This document shows positions 35,765 through 43,999 of a stretch of DNA of 64,000 nucleotides, piece after piece. How positions within the stretch are numbered: position 1 is the first letter of the stretch; each line of letters opens with the position of its first letter. A program made the translations under genes and the position numbers. Source of the DNA: Beijerinckiaceae bacterium (GTDB lineage: Bacteria; Pseudomonadota; Alphaproteobacteria; Rhizobiales; Beijerinckiaceae); NCBI GenBank assembly GCA_027533425.1, contig JAPZUD010000007.1, forward strand, positions 1 to 64,000, in the 5' to 3' direction. The notes beneath the pieces were generated by a model that worked only from the letters and a program-made list of their open reading frames with translations, was not told where the DNA came from and did no database searches.

Positions 35765-36813
35765 ATGCTCGGCGGTGCCATGCAGCGCCGGACATTTCCG
35801 AGAAATTCGCGCGCACTTTCCCGCCAGCTATACCGCAGCGCATGCTCGCGGCACGCTTCGCGCGAGCAGGTCAGCGCCTGCCGCACGGCCGCGCCAAGAT
35901 CCATATCGAGCGCCCCGACCGGCTTGCCGCCGATGACATCGAGCGGCCCGGTGACGGGGAAGGCCGCGACCGGCAGGCCTGAAGCCAGGGCCTCCAGCAG
36001 CACGATCCCGAATGTGTCGGTCAGGCTCGGGAACACGAAGACATCGGCCGAGGCATAGAGATCGGCGAGGGCCTCTCCTTCACGGAGCCCGAGAAAATGG
36101 ACATCAGGAAAGCGCGAAGCGAGGCTGGCCCGGGCCGGCCCGTCGCCGATCACCACCTTCGAGCCCGGCAGGTCCAGCGTGAGAAACGCCTCGATGTTTT
36201 TCTCGACCGCAACGCGCCCCACGAACAGCGAGATCGGCCGCGGCAGGTCGAGCACCCGTGGCCGGCCCGGCCGGAACAGGGTCGTATCGACCCCGCGGGA
36301 CCAGCGCAGCAGCCGCCGGAAACCCCGACCTGCAAGGTCAGCCTCGAGGCTTGCCGTGGAGACCATGATTCCGGCTGCAGCATTGTGGAAATGCCGCAGC
36401 ATCGCATAGCTCAGCGTCTCCGGCACCGGCAGCCGCGCGGCGACATATTCCGGAAATTTCGTGTGATAGGAAGTGGTGAAAGGCAGGTTCCGCTTCAGGC
36501 AATGCCGGCGGGCCAGCAGGCCGATCGGCCCTTCCGTGGCGATATGCAGGTGATCCGGCGCCTCGGCCTCGATCCGCCGTGCGATTTCCCCCGGCGACAC
36601 CACCGAGAGGCGGATTTCCGGATAGGTCGGCATGCGGAAGCCGCGATAGCCCTCAGGCGTCAGGAAGCACAACTCGGCCCCGAGAGCCGGCGCCTCGCGC
36701 GCCACGGCATCGAGCGAGCGCACCACGCCGTTGACCTGCGGATGCCAGGCATCGGTCGCCACCAGCACCCGGAGTGGCCGGCCATCGATGGCGAATTCCC
36801 CGGTTTCGCTCAT
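35719..36813 (-). CDS. GT4-family glycosyltransferase
   Basis: The 364-residue GT-B enzyme has an N-terminal domain opening LRVLVATDAWHPQVNGVVRSL and a C-terminal donor-binding domain with PISLFVGRVAVEKNIEAF, VVIGDGP and ADVFVFPSLTDTFGIVLLEALASGLPV; the last Glu contacts the donor. It resembles lipid-sugar transferases of the MgtA/PimB type. Its start overlaps the upstream metallophosphatase stop by ATGA, so the pair acts together, perhaps in glycolipid formation. The acceptor is unknown. Confidence 0.85.
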   Translation of the reverse strand: MSETGEFAIDGRPLRVLVATDAWHPQVNGVVRSLDAVAREAPALGAELCFLTPEGYRGFRMPTYPEIRLSVVSPGEIARRIEAEAPDHLHIATEGPIGLLARRHCLKRNLPFTTSYHTKFPEYVAARLPVPETLSYAMLRHFHNAAAGIMVSTASLEADLAGRGFRRLLRWSRGVDTTLFRPGRPRVLDLPRPISLFVGRVAVEKNIEAFLTLDLPGSKVVIGDGPARASLASRFPDVHFLGLREGEALADLYASADVFVFPSLTDTFGIVLLEALASGLPVAAFPVTGPLDVIGGKPVGALDMDLGAAVRQALTCSREACREHALRYSWRESAREFLGNVRRCMAPPSIYRKARIRSSVESEA

Positions 36814-37640
36814 TCGGCGGCCTGGACGCGGAGTTCGGGCTCGACGGTGGCGAGAAAGGCCGCGCGACGCTCGGTCCAGCGGATCAGCTCCAGCGTCCCG
36901 TCGAAATGCTCGACCAGAGCCGTGCAGCTCTCCACCCAATCCCCCGTATTCGCGTAGCGGATGCCGAGCGTGTCATGCAGCGCGGCGGAATGGATATGCC
37001 CGCAGACAATCCCGTCAACCCGGCTGCGTTTGCCCTCGTTGACCAGCACTTCCTCGAATCGGCCGATGAAATTGACCGCATTCTTGACCTTCGCCTTGGC
37101 CCATCCCGAAAGCGACCAATAGGGGAAGCCGAGCTTGCGTCGAACCAGATTGAGATAGGTGTTGACGCCAAGCGCCAGCGTGTAGGCCCCGTCGCCGAGG
37201 AAGGCGAGCCATTTCGCATGGCGCACCACCATGTCGAACTGGTCGCCATGCAGCACCAGCAGGCGCTGGCCGGCGGCGGTCTCGTGGACAACGCGGTCGA
37301 GGATCTCGATCCCGCCGAAATTGGTGCCGCAATAGTCGCGCAGGAATTCGTCATGATTGCCCGGCAGATAGATGATACGGGCGCCCTTGCGCACCTTCCG
37401 GAGCAGCTTCTGGACGAGGTCGTTATGGGCCTGCGGCCAGTGCCAGCGGGTCTTGAGCCGCCAGCCATCGACAATGTCACCGACGAGATAGATCGTGTCG
37501 GCATCATAGGCGCGCAGGAACTCCATCAGCGCCTCGGCCTGGCAACCGCGCGTGCCGAGATGGATATCGGACAGGAAGAGAGTCCGGACCCGATAGGTGG
37601 AGGCTTCGTCCCGCGGGCGAATCGACTCGCGCTCTGACAT
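36810..37640 (-). CDS. LpxH-like metallophosphoesterase
   Basis: The calcineurin-like phosphoesterase of about 276 residues has LFLSDIHLGTRG (metal ligands Asp, His), LVGDIVDGW, YLPGNHDEF, LHGDQFD and CGHIHSA in the standard order. It is in the UDP-2,3-diacylglucosamine diphosphatase-like family, but Hyphomicrobiales commonly use LpxI for lipid A. Coupling to a GT4 enzyme suggests a separate phospholipid or glycolipid reaction. In-frame ATGs at 37655 and 37700 are alternative starts. Confidence 0.82.
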   Translation of the reverse strand: MSERESIRPRDEASTYRVRTLFLSDIHLGTRGCQAEALMEFLRAYDADTIYLVGDIVDGWRLKTRWHWPQAHNDLVQKLLRKVRKGARIIYLPGNHDEFLRDYCGTNFGGIEILDRVVHETAAGQRLLVLHGDQFDMVVRHAKWLAFLGDGAYTLALGVNTYLNLVRRKLGFPYWSLSGWAKAKVKNAVNFIGRFEEVLVNEGKRSRVDGIVCGHIHSAALHDTLGIRYANTGDWVESCTALVEHFDGTLELIRWTERRAAFLATVEPELRVQAAE

Positions 37641-37788
37641 GCCGTTCTGGATCATGCGGCGCAGTATCCAGAAGCCTGTAACAGATTGATGACGGGGCAC
37701 TTCCGGCCTTTTCCACCTGCAGGGCGAGTTTCGGGTTTTCCCGACCGCAACAACCGGCTAGGGTCGGTCTCAAGCCGGATTTCCAGAT

Positions 37789-38802
37789 ATGTTCCCTCCC
37801 GATCGCCCCTTGCCCGGGCCGCCCCTGCCCCCGCAGCGCCCGCTGGTCGGGATCCTGTTCAAGATGGCCTCGGCCTTCGCCTTTTCCTGTATGGGCGCCT
37901 CGGTCAAGATCGTCGGTTCGCTGACCGGCCCGGCCAATGGATTCCCGGTCGGGCAGGTCGTGTTCTGCCGCTCCTTCTTTGCCCTCATCCCGGTCTTCGT
38001 CTGGATGGCCATGGTCGGCAAACTGCCCACCGCCTTCGCCACCACCAACCGCAGGGGCCATATCAAGCGCGGCCTTGTCGGCTCGCTCGGCATGTTCTGT
38101 GGCTTTGCCGGGCTGACTTCGCTGCCTTTGCCCGATGCCACCGCCATCTCCTTTGCCGCGCCGCTCTTCAGCGTCGTGCTGGCCGCGCTCCTCCTCGGCG
38201 AGGTTGTCCGGCTCTATCGCTGGACGGCGGTGCTGATCGGTTTCTGCGGCGTGATCGTGATGCTCTGGCCGCATCTCTCGGCCGATGCCCTGTCGATTTC
38301 CGGCAGCGATGCCAGGGCACGCGGCGCCTTCTTCTCGCTCTGCGGCGCGATCTGCGCGGCCTTCGCGATGATCGAGGTGCGCCGGTTGACCGCCACCGAA
38401 ACCACCGCCGCCATCGTCACCTATTTCTCGCTGATGACCACCACCTTCGGCATGATGTCGGTGCTGGGCGGCGCCTTCGATCCGAAATGGGCCTGGGTGC
38501 TTCCGGATGCGAAACAGGCCCTGTTTCTCGTGCTGACCGGCGTGATGGGCGGCTTCGGCCAGATCTTCCTGACGGAAAGCTATCGCCGCGCCCCGGCCTC
38601 GGTGGTCGCTCCGTTCGACTATACCGGCATGATCTTCGCGCTGTTCTGGGGCTACTTCCTGTTCGGGGACCTGCCCGACACGCTGGTCCTGATCGGGGCC
38701 GCCATCGTCTCGGGTGCCGGCATCTACGTGATCCTGCGCGAAAGGCAGCTCGGAATCGACCGCGCCCGCCAGAGCGAGGCCTCGGCCCAGCGCGCCCTCT
38801 GA
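37789..38802 (+). CDS. EamA/DMT-family transporter
   Basis: The 337-residue inner-membrane protein has ten hydrophobic segments in two EamA repeats (for example LFKMASAFAFSCMGASVK and GAFFSLCGAICAAFAMIEV). It is the drug/metabolite exporter type with unknown substrate. It ends 48 bp before the TPP aptamer on the same strand, so readthrough into the thi operon is possible, but the riboswitch marks a separate control point. Confidence 0.87.
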   Translation: MFPPDRPLPGPPLPPQRPLVGILFKMASAFAFSCMGASVKIVGSLTGPANGFPVGQVVFCRSFFALIPVFVWMAMVGKLPTAFATTNRRGHIKRGLVGSLGMFCGFAGLTSLPLPDATAISFAAPLFSVVLAALLLGEVVRLYRWTAVLIGFCGVIVMLWPHLSADALSISGSDARARGAFFSLCGAICAAFAMIEVRRLTATETTAAIVTYFSLMTTTFGMMSVLGGAFDPKWAWVLPDAKQALFLVLTGVMGGFGQIFLTESYRRAPASVVAPFDYTGMIFALFWGYFLFGDLPDTLVLIGAAIVSGAGIYVILRERQLGIDRARQSEASAQRAL

Positions 38803-38850
38803 GGCAGGCGGTTGCCAAAGCCAGCGCGAAGGATTAGCTAGCGAAGAACA

Positions 38851-38935
38851 CGCTTGGGGTGCCCGGAAGACCGGGCTGAGAGGCTTCCCGCCAACCCATC
38901 GAACCTGAACCGGGTCATGCCGGCGGAGGAAAGCG
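38851..38935 (+). promoter_or_regulatory. TPP riboswitch (THI element)
   Basis: All conserved blocks are present: GGGGTGC (38856-38862), CTGAGA (38876-38881), CGAACCTGA (38900-38908) and the 3' ATGCCGGCGGAGGA. P1 pairs CGCTT (38851-38855) with AAGCG (38931-38935). The Shine-Dalgarno GGAGGA (38925-38930) is part of the aptamer, and the thiM ATG starts at 38936, right after P1. Thiamine pyrophosphate binding would therefore hide the ribosome binding site directly, without a separate expression platform. Confidence 0.95.
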
Positions 38936-39727
38936 ATGCCGATGGTTCCCGCGCCCGGACCGGGCGTTCCCGATCCCGACACCACCCTCTGGGCTGCGCG
39001 TTGCGGCGCCGTTCTCGCGCGGTTGCAGCAGCAACGCCCGCGCATCCACGCGCTGACCAACCCGGTCGCGCAGGCCCTGACCGCCAACGGCCTGCTGGCG
39101 CTCGGCGCCGTCCCGACCCTCACCACCCATCCGGACGAGATCGAGGATTTCGTCGCCGGCAGCGCGGCGATCCTGCTCAATCTCGGCATGCTCGATGGCG
39201 AGCGCTTCGCCGCGTTGCCCCGCGCCGCAGCCGCCTGCGCCCGGCTGGGCCGCCCCTTCGTGCTCGACCCGGCCTTCGCCGACCGTTCGCCCCGCCGGCG
39301 CGCGCTGGCGCTGGACATCCTCGCCACCCGGCCGACCCTGGTGAAGCTCAACCCGGACGAGGCCCGCGCCTTCGCCACCGACCTGCCGGACGGATCCGGC
39401 CTCGTCGTCACCGGGGCGGTCGACCGGATCCGTGTCGCCGGGCAGGCGCTCGCTCTGGCCAATGGCGATGCACTCCTGACCCGGATCACCGCCTCGGGCT
39501 GCCTGCTCGGCGCGATCCTCGCGGCCTGCCTTGCCGTCGAACCCGATCCGCTTGTCGCTGCTGCCGCCGGGCTGTCGATCCTGAACATTGCCGCCGAGCA
39601 GGCGGCGGCCCTTGCCGCTGGCCCCGGCAGCTTCGCCGTCCATCTCGTCGACAGCCTTGCCGCCCTCACCCCGGAGGACATGGCCGGGAGGCTTCGCCTG
39701 GCCCCGTCCGGAGGAGACACACCATGA
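38936..39727 (+). CDS. thiM: Hydroxyethylthiazole kinase
   Basis: The 263-residue salvage enzyme phosphorylates 4-methyl-5-(2-hydroxyethyl)thiazole. [27 protein letters not shown] (in segments) corresponds to the N-terminal substrate region. LNPDEA holds the nucleotide-site Glu, and [14 protein letters not shown] carries the active-site Cys of the GxGC-like loop. It starts immediately after the TPP aptamer and overlaps thiD by ATGA. No thiE is adjacent. Confidence 0.92.
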   Translation: MPMVPAPGPGVPDPDTTLWAARCGAVLARLQQQRPRIHALTNPVAQALTANGLLALGAVPTLTTHPDEIEDFVAGSAAILLNLGMLDGERFAALPRAAAACARLGRPFVLDPAFADRSPRRRALALDILATRPTLVKLNPDEARAFATDLPDGSGLVVTGAVDRIRVAGQALALANGDALLTRITASGCLLGAILAACLAVEPDPLVAAAAGLSILNIAAEQAAALAAGPGSFAVHLVDSLAALTPEDMAGRLRLAPSGGDTP

Positions 39728-40536
39728 ATTCCAGCACCAAGACCGCCATCGCCCTCACCATTGCCGGCTCGGATTCGGGCGGCGGTGCCGGGATCCAGGC
39801 CGATCTGAAGACCTTCTCCGCCCTCGGCGTCTACGGGGCCAGCGTCCTCACCGCGCTCACGGCCCAGAATACGCTCGGCGTCCAGGGGATCCATGATGTC
39901 CCGCCGGATTTCGTCCGTCAGCAGATCACCTCGGTGCTGGACGATATCCCGGTCAACGCGATCAAGATCGGCATGCTCTCCGTTCCCGCCACGATCGAGG
40001 CGGTGGTGGACAGCCTTGCCGGTTCCTTCTCGGGCCCGGTCGTCGTCGATCCGGTGATGGTGGCCGCCAGCGGCGATCCGCTTCTCTCCGAAGCCGCCGT
40101 GGCAACCCTGGTCGGCCGCCTGCTGCCCCGCGCCGACCTGCTGACGCCGAACCTGCACGAGGCGGCGCGGCTGCTCGGGCAGCCCATGGCCGATTCCGTC
40201 GCGGCCATGGAAGCGCAGGGCCGCGCCCTGCTCGCCCTCGGCCCGCGCGCGGTGCTGATGAAGGGCGGGCATGGCAGCGGCGCCGAGGCGGTTGACGTGC
40301 TCGTCACGCCCAGTGGCCTCCGGCATTTCGCCGCGCCGCGCATTCCCTCGCGGAACAGCCATGGCACCGGCTGCACCCTCTCCTCCGCCATCGCTGCCGG
40401 CCTCGCCAAGGGGCAGACCCTGGAAAACGCCGTGGGCGCCGCCAAGGCCTATGTCCATGCCGCCATTGCCGCGGCGGACCGCCTGCAGATCGGGCAGGGC
40501 CATGGTCCGACCCATCATTTCCATGCCTTCTGGTAA
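39724..40536 (+). CDS. thiD: Hydroxymethylpyrimidine/phosphomethylpyrimidine kinase
   Basis: The 270-residue ribokinase-fold enzyme makes HMP pyrophosphate for thiamine synthesis. [20 protein letters not shown] (residues 13-32) is the ThiD signature. [20 protein letters not shown] and [17 protein letters not shown] (anion hole and catalytic region) follow. With thiM it forms a salvage pair under TPP riboswitch control. The next gene starts 10 bp after its stop. Confidence 0.95.
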   Translation: MNSSTKTAIALTIAGSDSGGGAGIQADLKTFSALGVYGASVLTALTAQNTLGVQGIHDVPPDFVRQQITSVLDDIPVNAIKIGMLSVPATIEAVVDSLAGSFSGPVVVDPVMVAASGDPLLSEAAVATLVGRLLPRADLLTPNLHEAARLLGQPMADSVAAMEAQGRALLALGPRAVLMKGGHGSGAEAVDVLVTPSGLRHFAAPRIPSRNSHGTGCTLSSAIAAGLAKGQTLENAVGAAKAYVHAAIAAADRLQIGQGHGPTHHFHAFW

Positions 40537-40546
40537 GGAGCCTGGC

Positions 40547-41620
40547 ATGACCCGCACCCGTCGCTCCGTGATCGCCGGCACCGCCGCAGCCCCGGCCCTG
40601 CTTGCTGCTCCCGCTGTCCATGCGCAGGAGCGCATCCGCTGGCGCATGGCCACGTCCTGGCCGAAGAACCTGCCCGGGCCGGGCCTTGCCGCCGCGTATC
40701 TCGCGCGGCGCGTCGCCGAACTCTCCGGCGGCAGCTTCGAGATCCAGCTTTTCGGCGCGGGCGAGATCGTGCCCGCCTTGCAGGTGCTCGATGCGGTGGG
40801 CAACGGGACAGTCGAAATGGGCCATTCCGCTGCCTTCTTCTGGCAGGGCAAGAACCCGGCCGCCAATGCCTTCACCACCCTGCCCTTCGGCCCCGATCCG
40901 ATCGAACATCAGGCGTGGCTGGAACGCGGCGGCGGGCAGGCTTTGTGGGACGAGCTCTATCGCCCCTTCGCGGTGAAGCCGCTGCTGGCCGGCAATACCG
41001 GCCCCTCCATGGCGGGCTGGTTCAAGCGCGAACTGGGCTCGGCCGCCGATCTCCGTGGCCTGAAGATCCGCGCCCAGGGCCTTGGCGCCGAACTCTGGCA
41101 GCGCCTCGGGGCCACGGCCCTGACCATCGCCCCGGGCGACCTGCTGATCTCGCTTTCCTCGGGCGTGATCGACGCGGTCGAATTCCTCGCTCCGGTCAAC
41201 GACCTGCCGCTCGGGCTCTACAAGCCGGCACCCTTCTATTATGCCCCCGGCTTCAACAAGCCGAATGGCGCGGCGGAAGCCATCATCCATCTGCCGGCCT
41301 GGGAGAAGCTGTCGTCCGCCCATCGTGCCATGCTGGAGGCGGCTTCGGCGGAAGCCCATGCCCGCGGCCTTGTCGAGGCGCAGAACGACAATGCCGGCGC
41401 CATGCTCGACCTGGTGACAAACCACCAGGTCCAGCTCCGCCGGCTGCCGGCCGATCTCCTCGCCGCCGCGCGGCAGCATGCGCGGGATCTCGTGCAGGAT
41501 CTCGCCGCGAAATCGGAGCTGTCCGGCCGGATCATCGCCTCGATGGAGGCTTCCCGCACCCGCGCCCGGCCCTGGCGCCGGGTGACATTGGCCGGCTCGC
41601 TGGCCATGCAGGGAGATTGA
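40547..41620 (+). CDS. TRAP transporter substrate-binding protein (TakP-like), linked to thiMD
   Basis: The 357-residue periplasmic protein of the DctP superfamily has a twin-arginine-like signal TRRSVIAG and a likely cleavage after AVHAQ. WPKNLPGPG, AGEIVPALQVLDAVGNGTVEMGH, LKIRAQGLGAELWQRLGATAL and SGVIDAVEFLAPVND match TakP-like 2-oxoacid-binding members, including an Arg-based carboxylate site (KIRAQG). GGAGCC lies before the ATG. It is only 10 bp from thiD, so it is probably in the TPP-regulated transcript. No DctQM permease is adjacent. Confidence 0.85.
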   Translation: MTRTRRSVIAGTAAAPALLAAPAVHAQERIRWRMATSWPKNLPGPGLAAAYLARRVAELSGGSFEIQLFGAGEIVPALQVLDAVGNGTVEMGHSAAFFWQGKNPAANAFTTLPFGPDPIEHQAWLERGGGQALWDELYRPFAVKPLLAGNTGPSMAGWFKRELGSAADLRGLKIRAQGLGAELWQRLGATALTIAPGDLLISLSSGVIDAVEFLAPVNDLPLGLYKPAPFYYAPGFNKPNGAAEAIIHLPAWEKLSSAHRAMLEAASAEAHARGLVEAQNDNAGAMLDLVTNHQVQLRRLPADLLAAARQHARDLVQDLAAKSELSGRIIASMEASRTRARPWRRVTLAGSLAMQGD

Positions 41621-41661
41621 GCCCGGCATCTTGCGCGGGGGCCGAGGCTGGGGCAAAAGAA

Positions 41662-41686
41662 GTTCGGTGCAACGAACAAACGTTCG
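41662..41686. promoter_or_regulatory. Candidate operator of the XRE-cupin regulator
   Basis: GTTCG (41662-41666), CGAAC (41673-41677) and CGTTCG (41681-41686) alternate in orientation just before the regulator start at 41713. Each adjacent pair forms an inverted repeat. Autoregulation by the downstream HTH protein is plausible. Confidence 0.4.
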
Positions 41687-41712
41687 CCGGATAAAACAAC
41701 CTCAGATCGGTC

Positions 41713-42324
41713 ATGCAGGACAAGGACAAACCGCGCGAGATGGATGCCGGCGCCGTGGCGCTGTCCGGGCAGCTGGGCAAGACGATCCAGCGGCTGCGCA
41801 AGGCCTATAATCTCTCGCTCTCGGAACTGGCCGAGCAGAGCGGTGTCGCCAAGTCGATCATCAGCCAGATCGAGCGGAACGAGACCAACCCGACCCTCGC
41901 CACGATCTGGCGGCTCAGCCAGGCGCTGGATGTCTCGATCGAGCGCTTCCTTGTCTCCTCGGAGGAAGAACCGTTCATCGAGCGCTCGAGCAAGGGCGAC
42001 ACCCCGATCCTCGTCTCCGATGACGGCAAGATGCGGCTCGCCATTGTCGGCTGGCTGAAGACGGTGGAATGGCTGCAATGGTATGACGTGCAGGCCGAAC
42101 CGGGCGCCGTGCTGGATTCCGATGCCCATCAGCGCGGCTCGGTGGAGAATCTGTCGGTGATCCGCGGCGCCTTCGAGGTCGAGGTCGGCGGCGTGACCGA
42201 GGTCGCGCGGGCCGGCGAGACCCTGCGCTATCGCTGCGATCGCCAGCATATCATTCGCTGCGTCGGGGATGAACCCGGCCATGCCACGATGGTGGTGATC
42301 CTCAAGGCCGCGGTGATGGACTGA
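41713..42324 (+). CDS. XRE-family transcriptional regulator with C-terminal cupin
   Basis: The 203-residue regulator has an N-terminal HTH (about residues 19-75: IQRLRKAYNLSLSELAEQSGVAKSIISQIE in segments) and a C-terminal cupin domain (about 115-200). Such SutR/PuuR-like regulators sense small metabolites and often control transport or catabolic genes nearby. It follows the TRAP binding protein on the same strand with 92 bp between, and converges on the cytochrome gene 9 bp away. Confidence 0.88.
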   Translation: MQDKDKPREMDAGAVALSGQLGKTIQRLRKAYNLSLSELAEQSGVAKSIISQIERNETNPTLATIWRLSQALDVSIERFLVSSEEEPFIERSSKGDTPILVSDDGKMRLAIVGWLKTVEWLQWYDVQAEPGAVLDSDAHQRGSVENLSVIRGAFEVEVGGVTEVARAGETLRYRCDRQHIIRCVGDEPGHATMVVILKAAVMD

Positions 42325-42333
42325 CCGATGCCC

Positions 42334-43260
42334 TCAAGGGCGAGACGGCCTCTGGCTCGCCAAGGGCGCAATCTGCTTGAGATAAACCGCCATCGCGTTC
42401 CGGTCCTGTGCAGAAAGCCGGGATGTGTTGAGGACAACCTCCTCCATTTCATCCGCGACGAAACCGCCCGATGGCGTTCCACCGTTCTCGAGCAGCAATT
42501 CGAGATCGCGGATCGACCATGGCCCCAGCCCATCACGCGGATGCTGGGTGATATTCGGCACAAAACCTTTCCCCTCGGCATTGGGACCGCCTGCCATCCG
42601 GCCGCCGGCTTCGATGCCGCCAAGCAGGTTCCGACGAGAGTGGCACTCCGCGCAATGGCCCGGTCCCTCGACGAGATAAGCACCACGATTGAAGATCGCA
42701 TCTCGATCCGGGGACGGCTCAAGCGGCTTCCCATCAAGAAAAAGCAGCTTCCAAAGGCCTAATGTCCAGCGGATGCTGAAGGGGAAATCAATCGCGTGAG
42801 GAGCAGAAGGCGCCGCATTTGCCGGAAGCGTTTTCATGAAGGCAAAAAGATCGCGAACATCGTCGATCCGCATGCGCCGATAGGACGTGTAGGGGAACGA
42901 CGGATAGAGATGTTCCCCTTTGCGCCCAACGCCTTCCACCATTGCAGTAACAAATTCCTGCTCCGTCCAGGAACCGATGCCAGCGGTCGGATGCATGGAA
43001 ATGTTCGGCGCAACGAAAGCACCAAACTTTGTCTTCAAGACGTGCCCGCCCCCGAGATCATGCGGTGCACTCTTCGGATCTTTGGCATGGCAGGATGCGC
43101 AGCCGCCAATGTTGAACATCGTCGCGCCATTCGTGAGATCCGCCGTCCGAGGCAACAAGACACTGGCCGGAACGGTTCTTGGTAGCGTCAGCAGAAAAAG
43201 GCCAATCAGACCTGCTGCCACGACGCCTAGACCCCAACCGGCAAACCGCACGAGGCGCAT
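42334..43260 (-). CDS. Membrane-anchored diheme cytochrome c
   Basis: The 308-residue protein has an N-terminal membrane anchor (about 5-25), heme 1 CASCH near residue 55 and heme 2 CAECH near residue 205. Two cytochrome c domains follow, each with a distal Met region. Related cytochromes accept electrons from periplasmic or membrane dehydrogenases. GGAGG sits 8 bp before the ATG at 43260. GC content is visibly lower than in flanking genes, which suggests acquisition from elsewhere. Confidence 0.88.
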   Translation of the reverse strand: MRLVRFAGWGLGVVAAGLIGLFLLTLPRTVPASVLLPRTADLTNGATMFNIGGCASCHAKDPKSAPHDLGGGHVLKTKFGAFVAPNISMHPTAGIGSWTEQEFVTAMVEGVGRKGEHLYPSFPYTSYRRMRIDDVRDLFAFMKTLPANAAPSAPHAIDFPFSIRWTLGLWKLLFLDGKPLEPSPDRDAIFNRGAYLVEGPGHCAECHSRRNLLGGIEAGGRMAGGPNAEGKGFVPNITQHPRDGLGPWSIRDLELLLENGGTPSGGFVADEMEEVVLNTSRLSAQDRNAMAVYLKQIAPLASQRPSRP

Positions 43261-43353
43261 TCTTACCTCCGGAAAAAATAACCACTGGCCTGAACAAGGG
43301 CCAGTGGCTTGCCTCAATGCATTCAGCTCAACGAGAAGCAGGTCGCTGGCCGA

Positions 43354-43836
43354 TCAGAGCGGCTCTTGCATCTTCTTGAAGGAATCGCCGAGGCCCGGCG
43401 CATATCCCCCGCGATTTCCATGGCAAGTGCCACATGTCTGCGTGAGTTTCGGGTACTCGGCCTTGAACGATGCTTCATCCTTGATCAGGCCTGCCGCAGC
43501 CTTTGCATCTGAGACCCATTTGTCGATGATGGCATTGAACTCGGCACGGGATTCCCAAACCTTGGCGGTCGCATCTGTCGCGCCTGTTTTGGAGTTGTCC
43601 GGAAACGCTGCCTTGAACTTCGGCGCATTGTCCTCGATCGCCTTCAGCACGCCCTGCACGGCCACAAGATTGAACGGCGCCTCGCCACGGGTCATCTTAA
43701 AGGGCTCGGCACCTGCGCGGGCGATAGCCCGCATGGCTTCCCGGCGCTGCTTGATGGCATCCGCGTTCTGGGCAACGGCAATCACGGTACCAGCGGCAAT
43801 CGCAGCAAGAGCAACGGCGAAAACGGCACGACGCAT
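43354..43836 (-). CDS. Cytochrome c' / c-556 family protein
   Basis: The 160-residue periplasmic protein has a signal peptide (1-22, ending AVAQ) and a four-helix bundle pattern (ADAIKQRREAMRAIARAG). The single heme site CGTCH lies near the C-terminus, as in class II cytochromes c. Cytochromes c' bind NO or other gases, while c-556 members transfer electrons; this sequence does not decide between them. It precedes the diheme cytochrome on the same strand by 93 bp. Confidence 0.88.
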   Translation of the reverse strand: MRRAVFAVALAAIAAGTVIAVAQNADAIKQRREAMRAIARAGAEPFKMTRGEAPFNLVAVQGVLKAIEDNAPKFKAAFPDNSKTGATDATAKVWESRAEFNAIIDKWVSDAKAAAGLIKDEASFKAEYPKLTQTCGTCHGNRGGYAPGLGDSFKKMQEPL

Positions 43837-43999
43837 GGGAGCTTCCTTTTTTCATTGGGCGCGACACGACGTCGCCCCCGCATCGGTCACACCTTGGAAC
43901 CTGTTTCGACTTTGTCTAGGTCAAAGTGATTGCATTCACGCAAACGAGGCCGCGCTTCACAGGCTCGTGATCAGCGCGGCCGCGCATTTCTGCGGGAAG

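Noticed and set aside
37504-40878. Minus-strand frame of about 1,124 codons
   Set aside because: It crosses the EamA, riboswitch, thiM and thiD region antisense. Those plus-strand genes have clear signatures and regulation, so this is a shadow.
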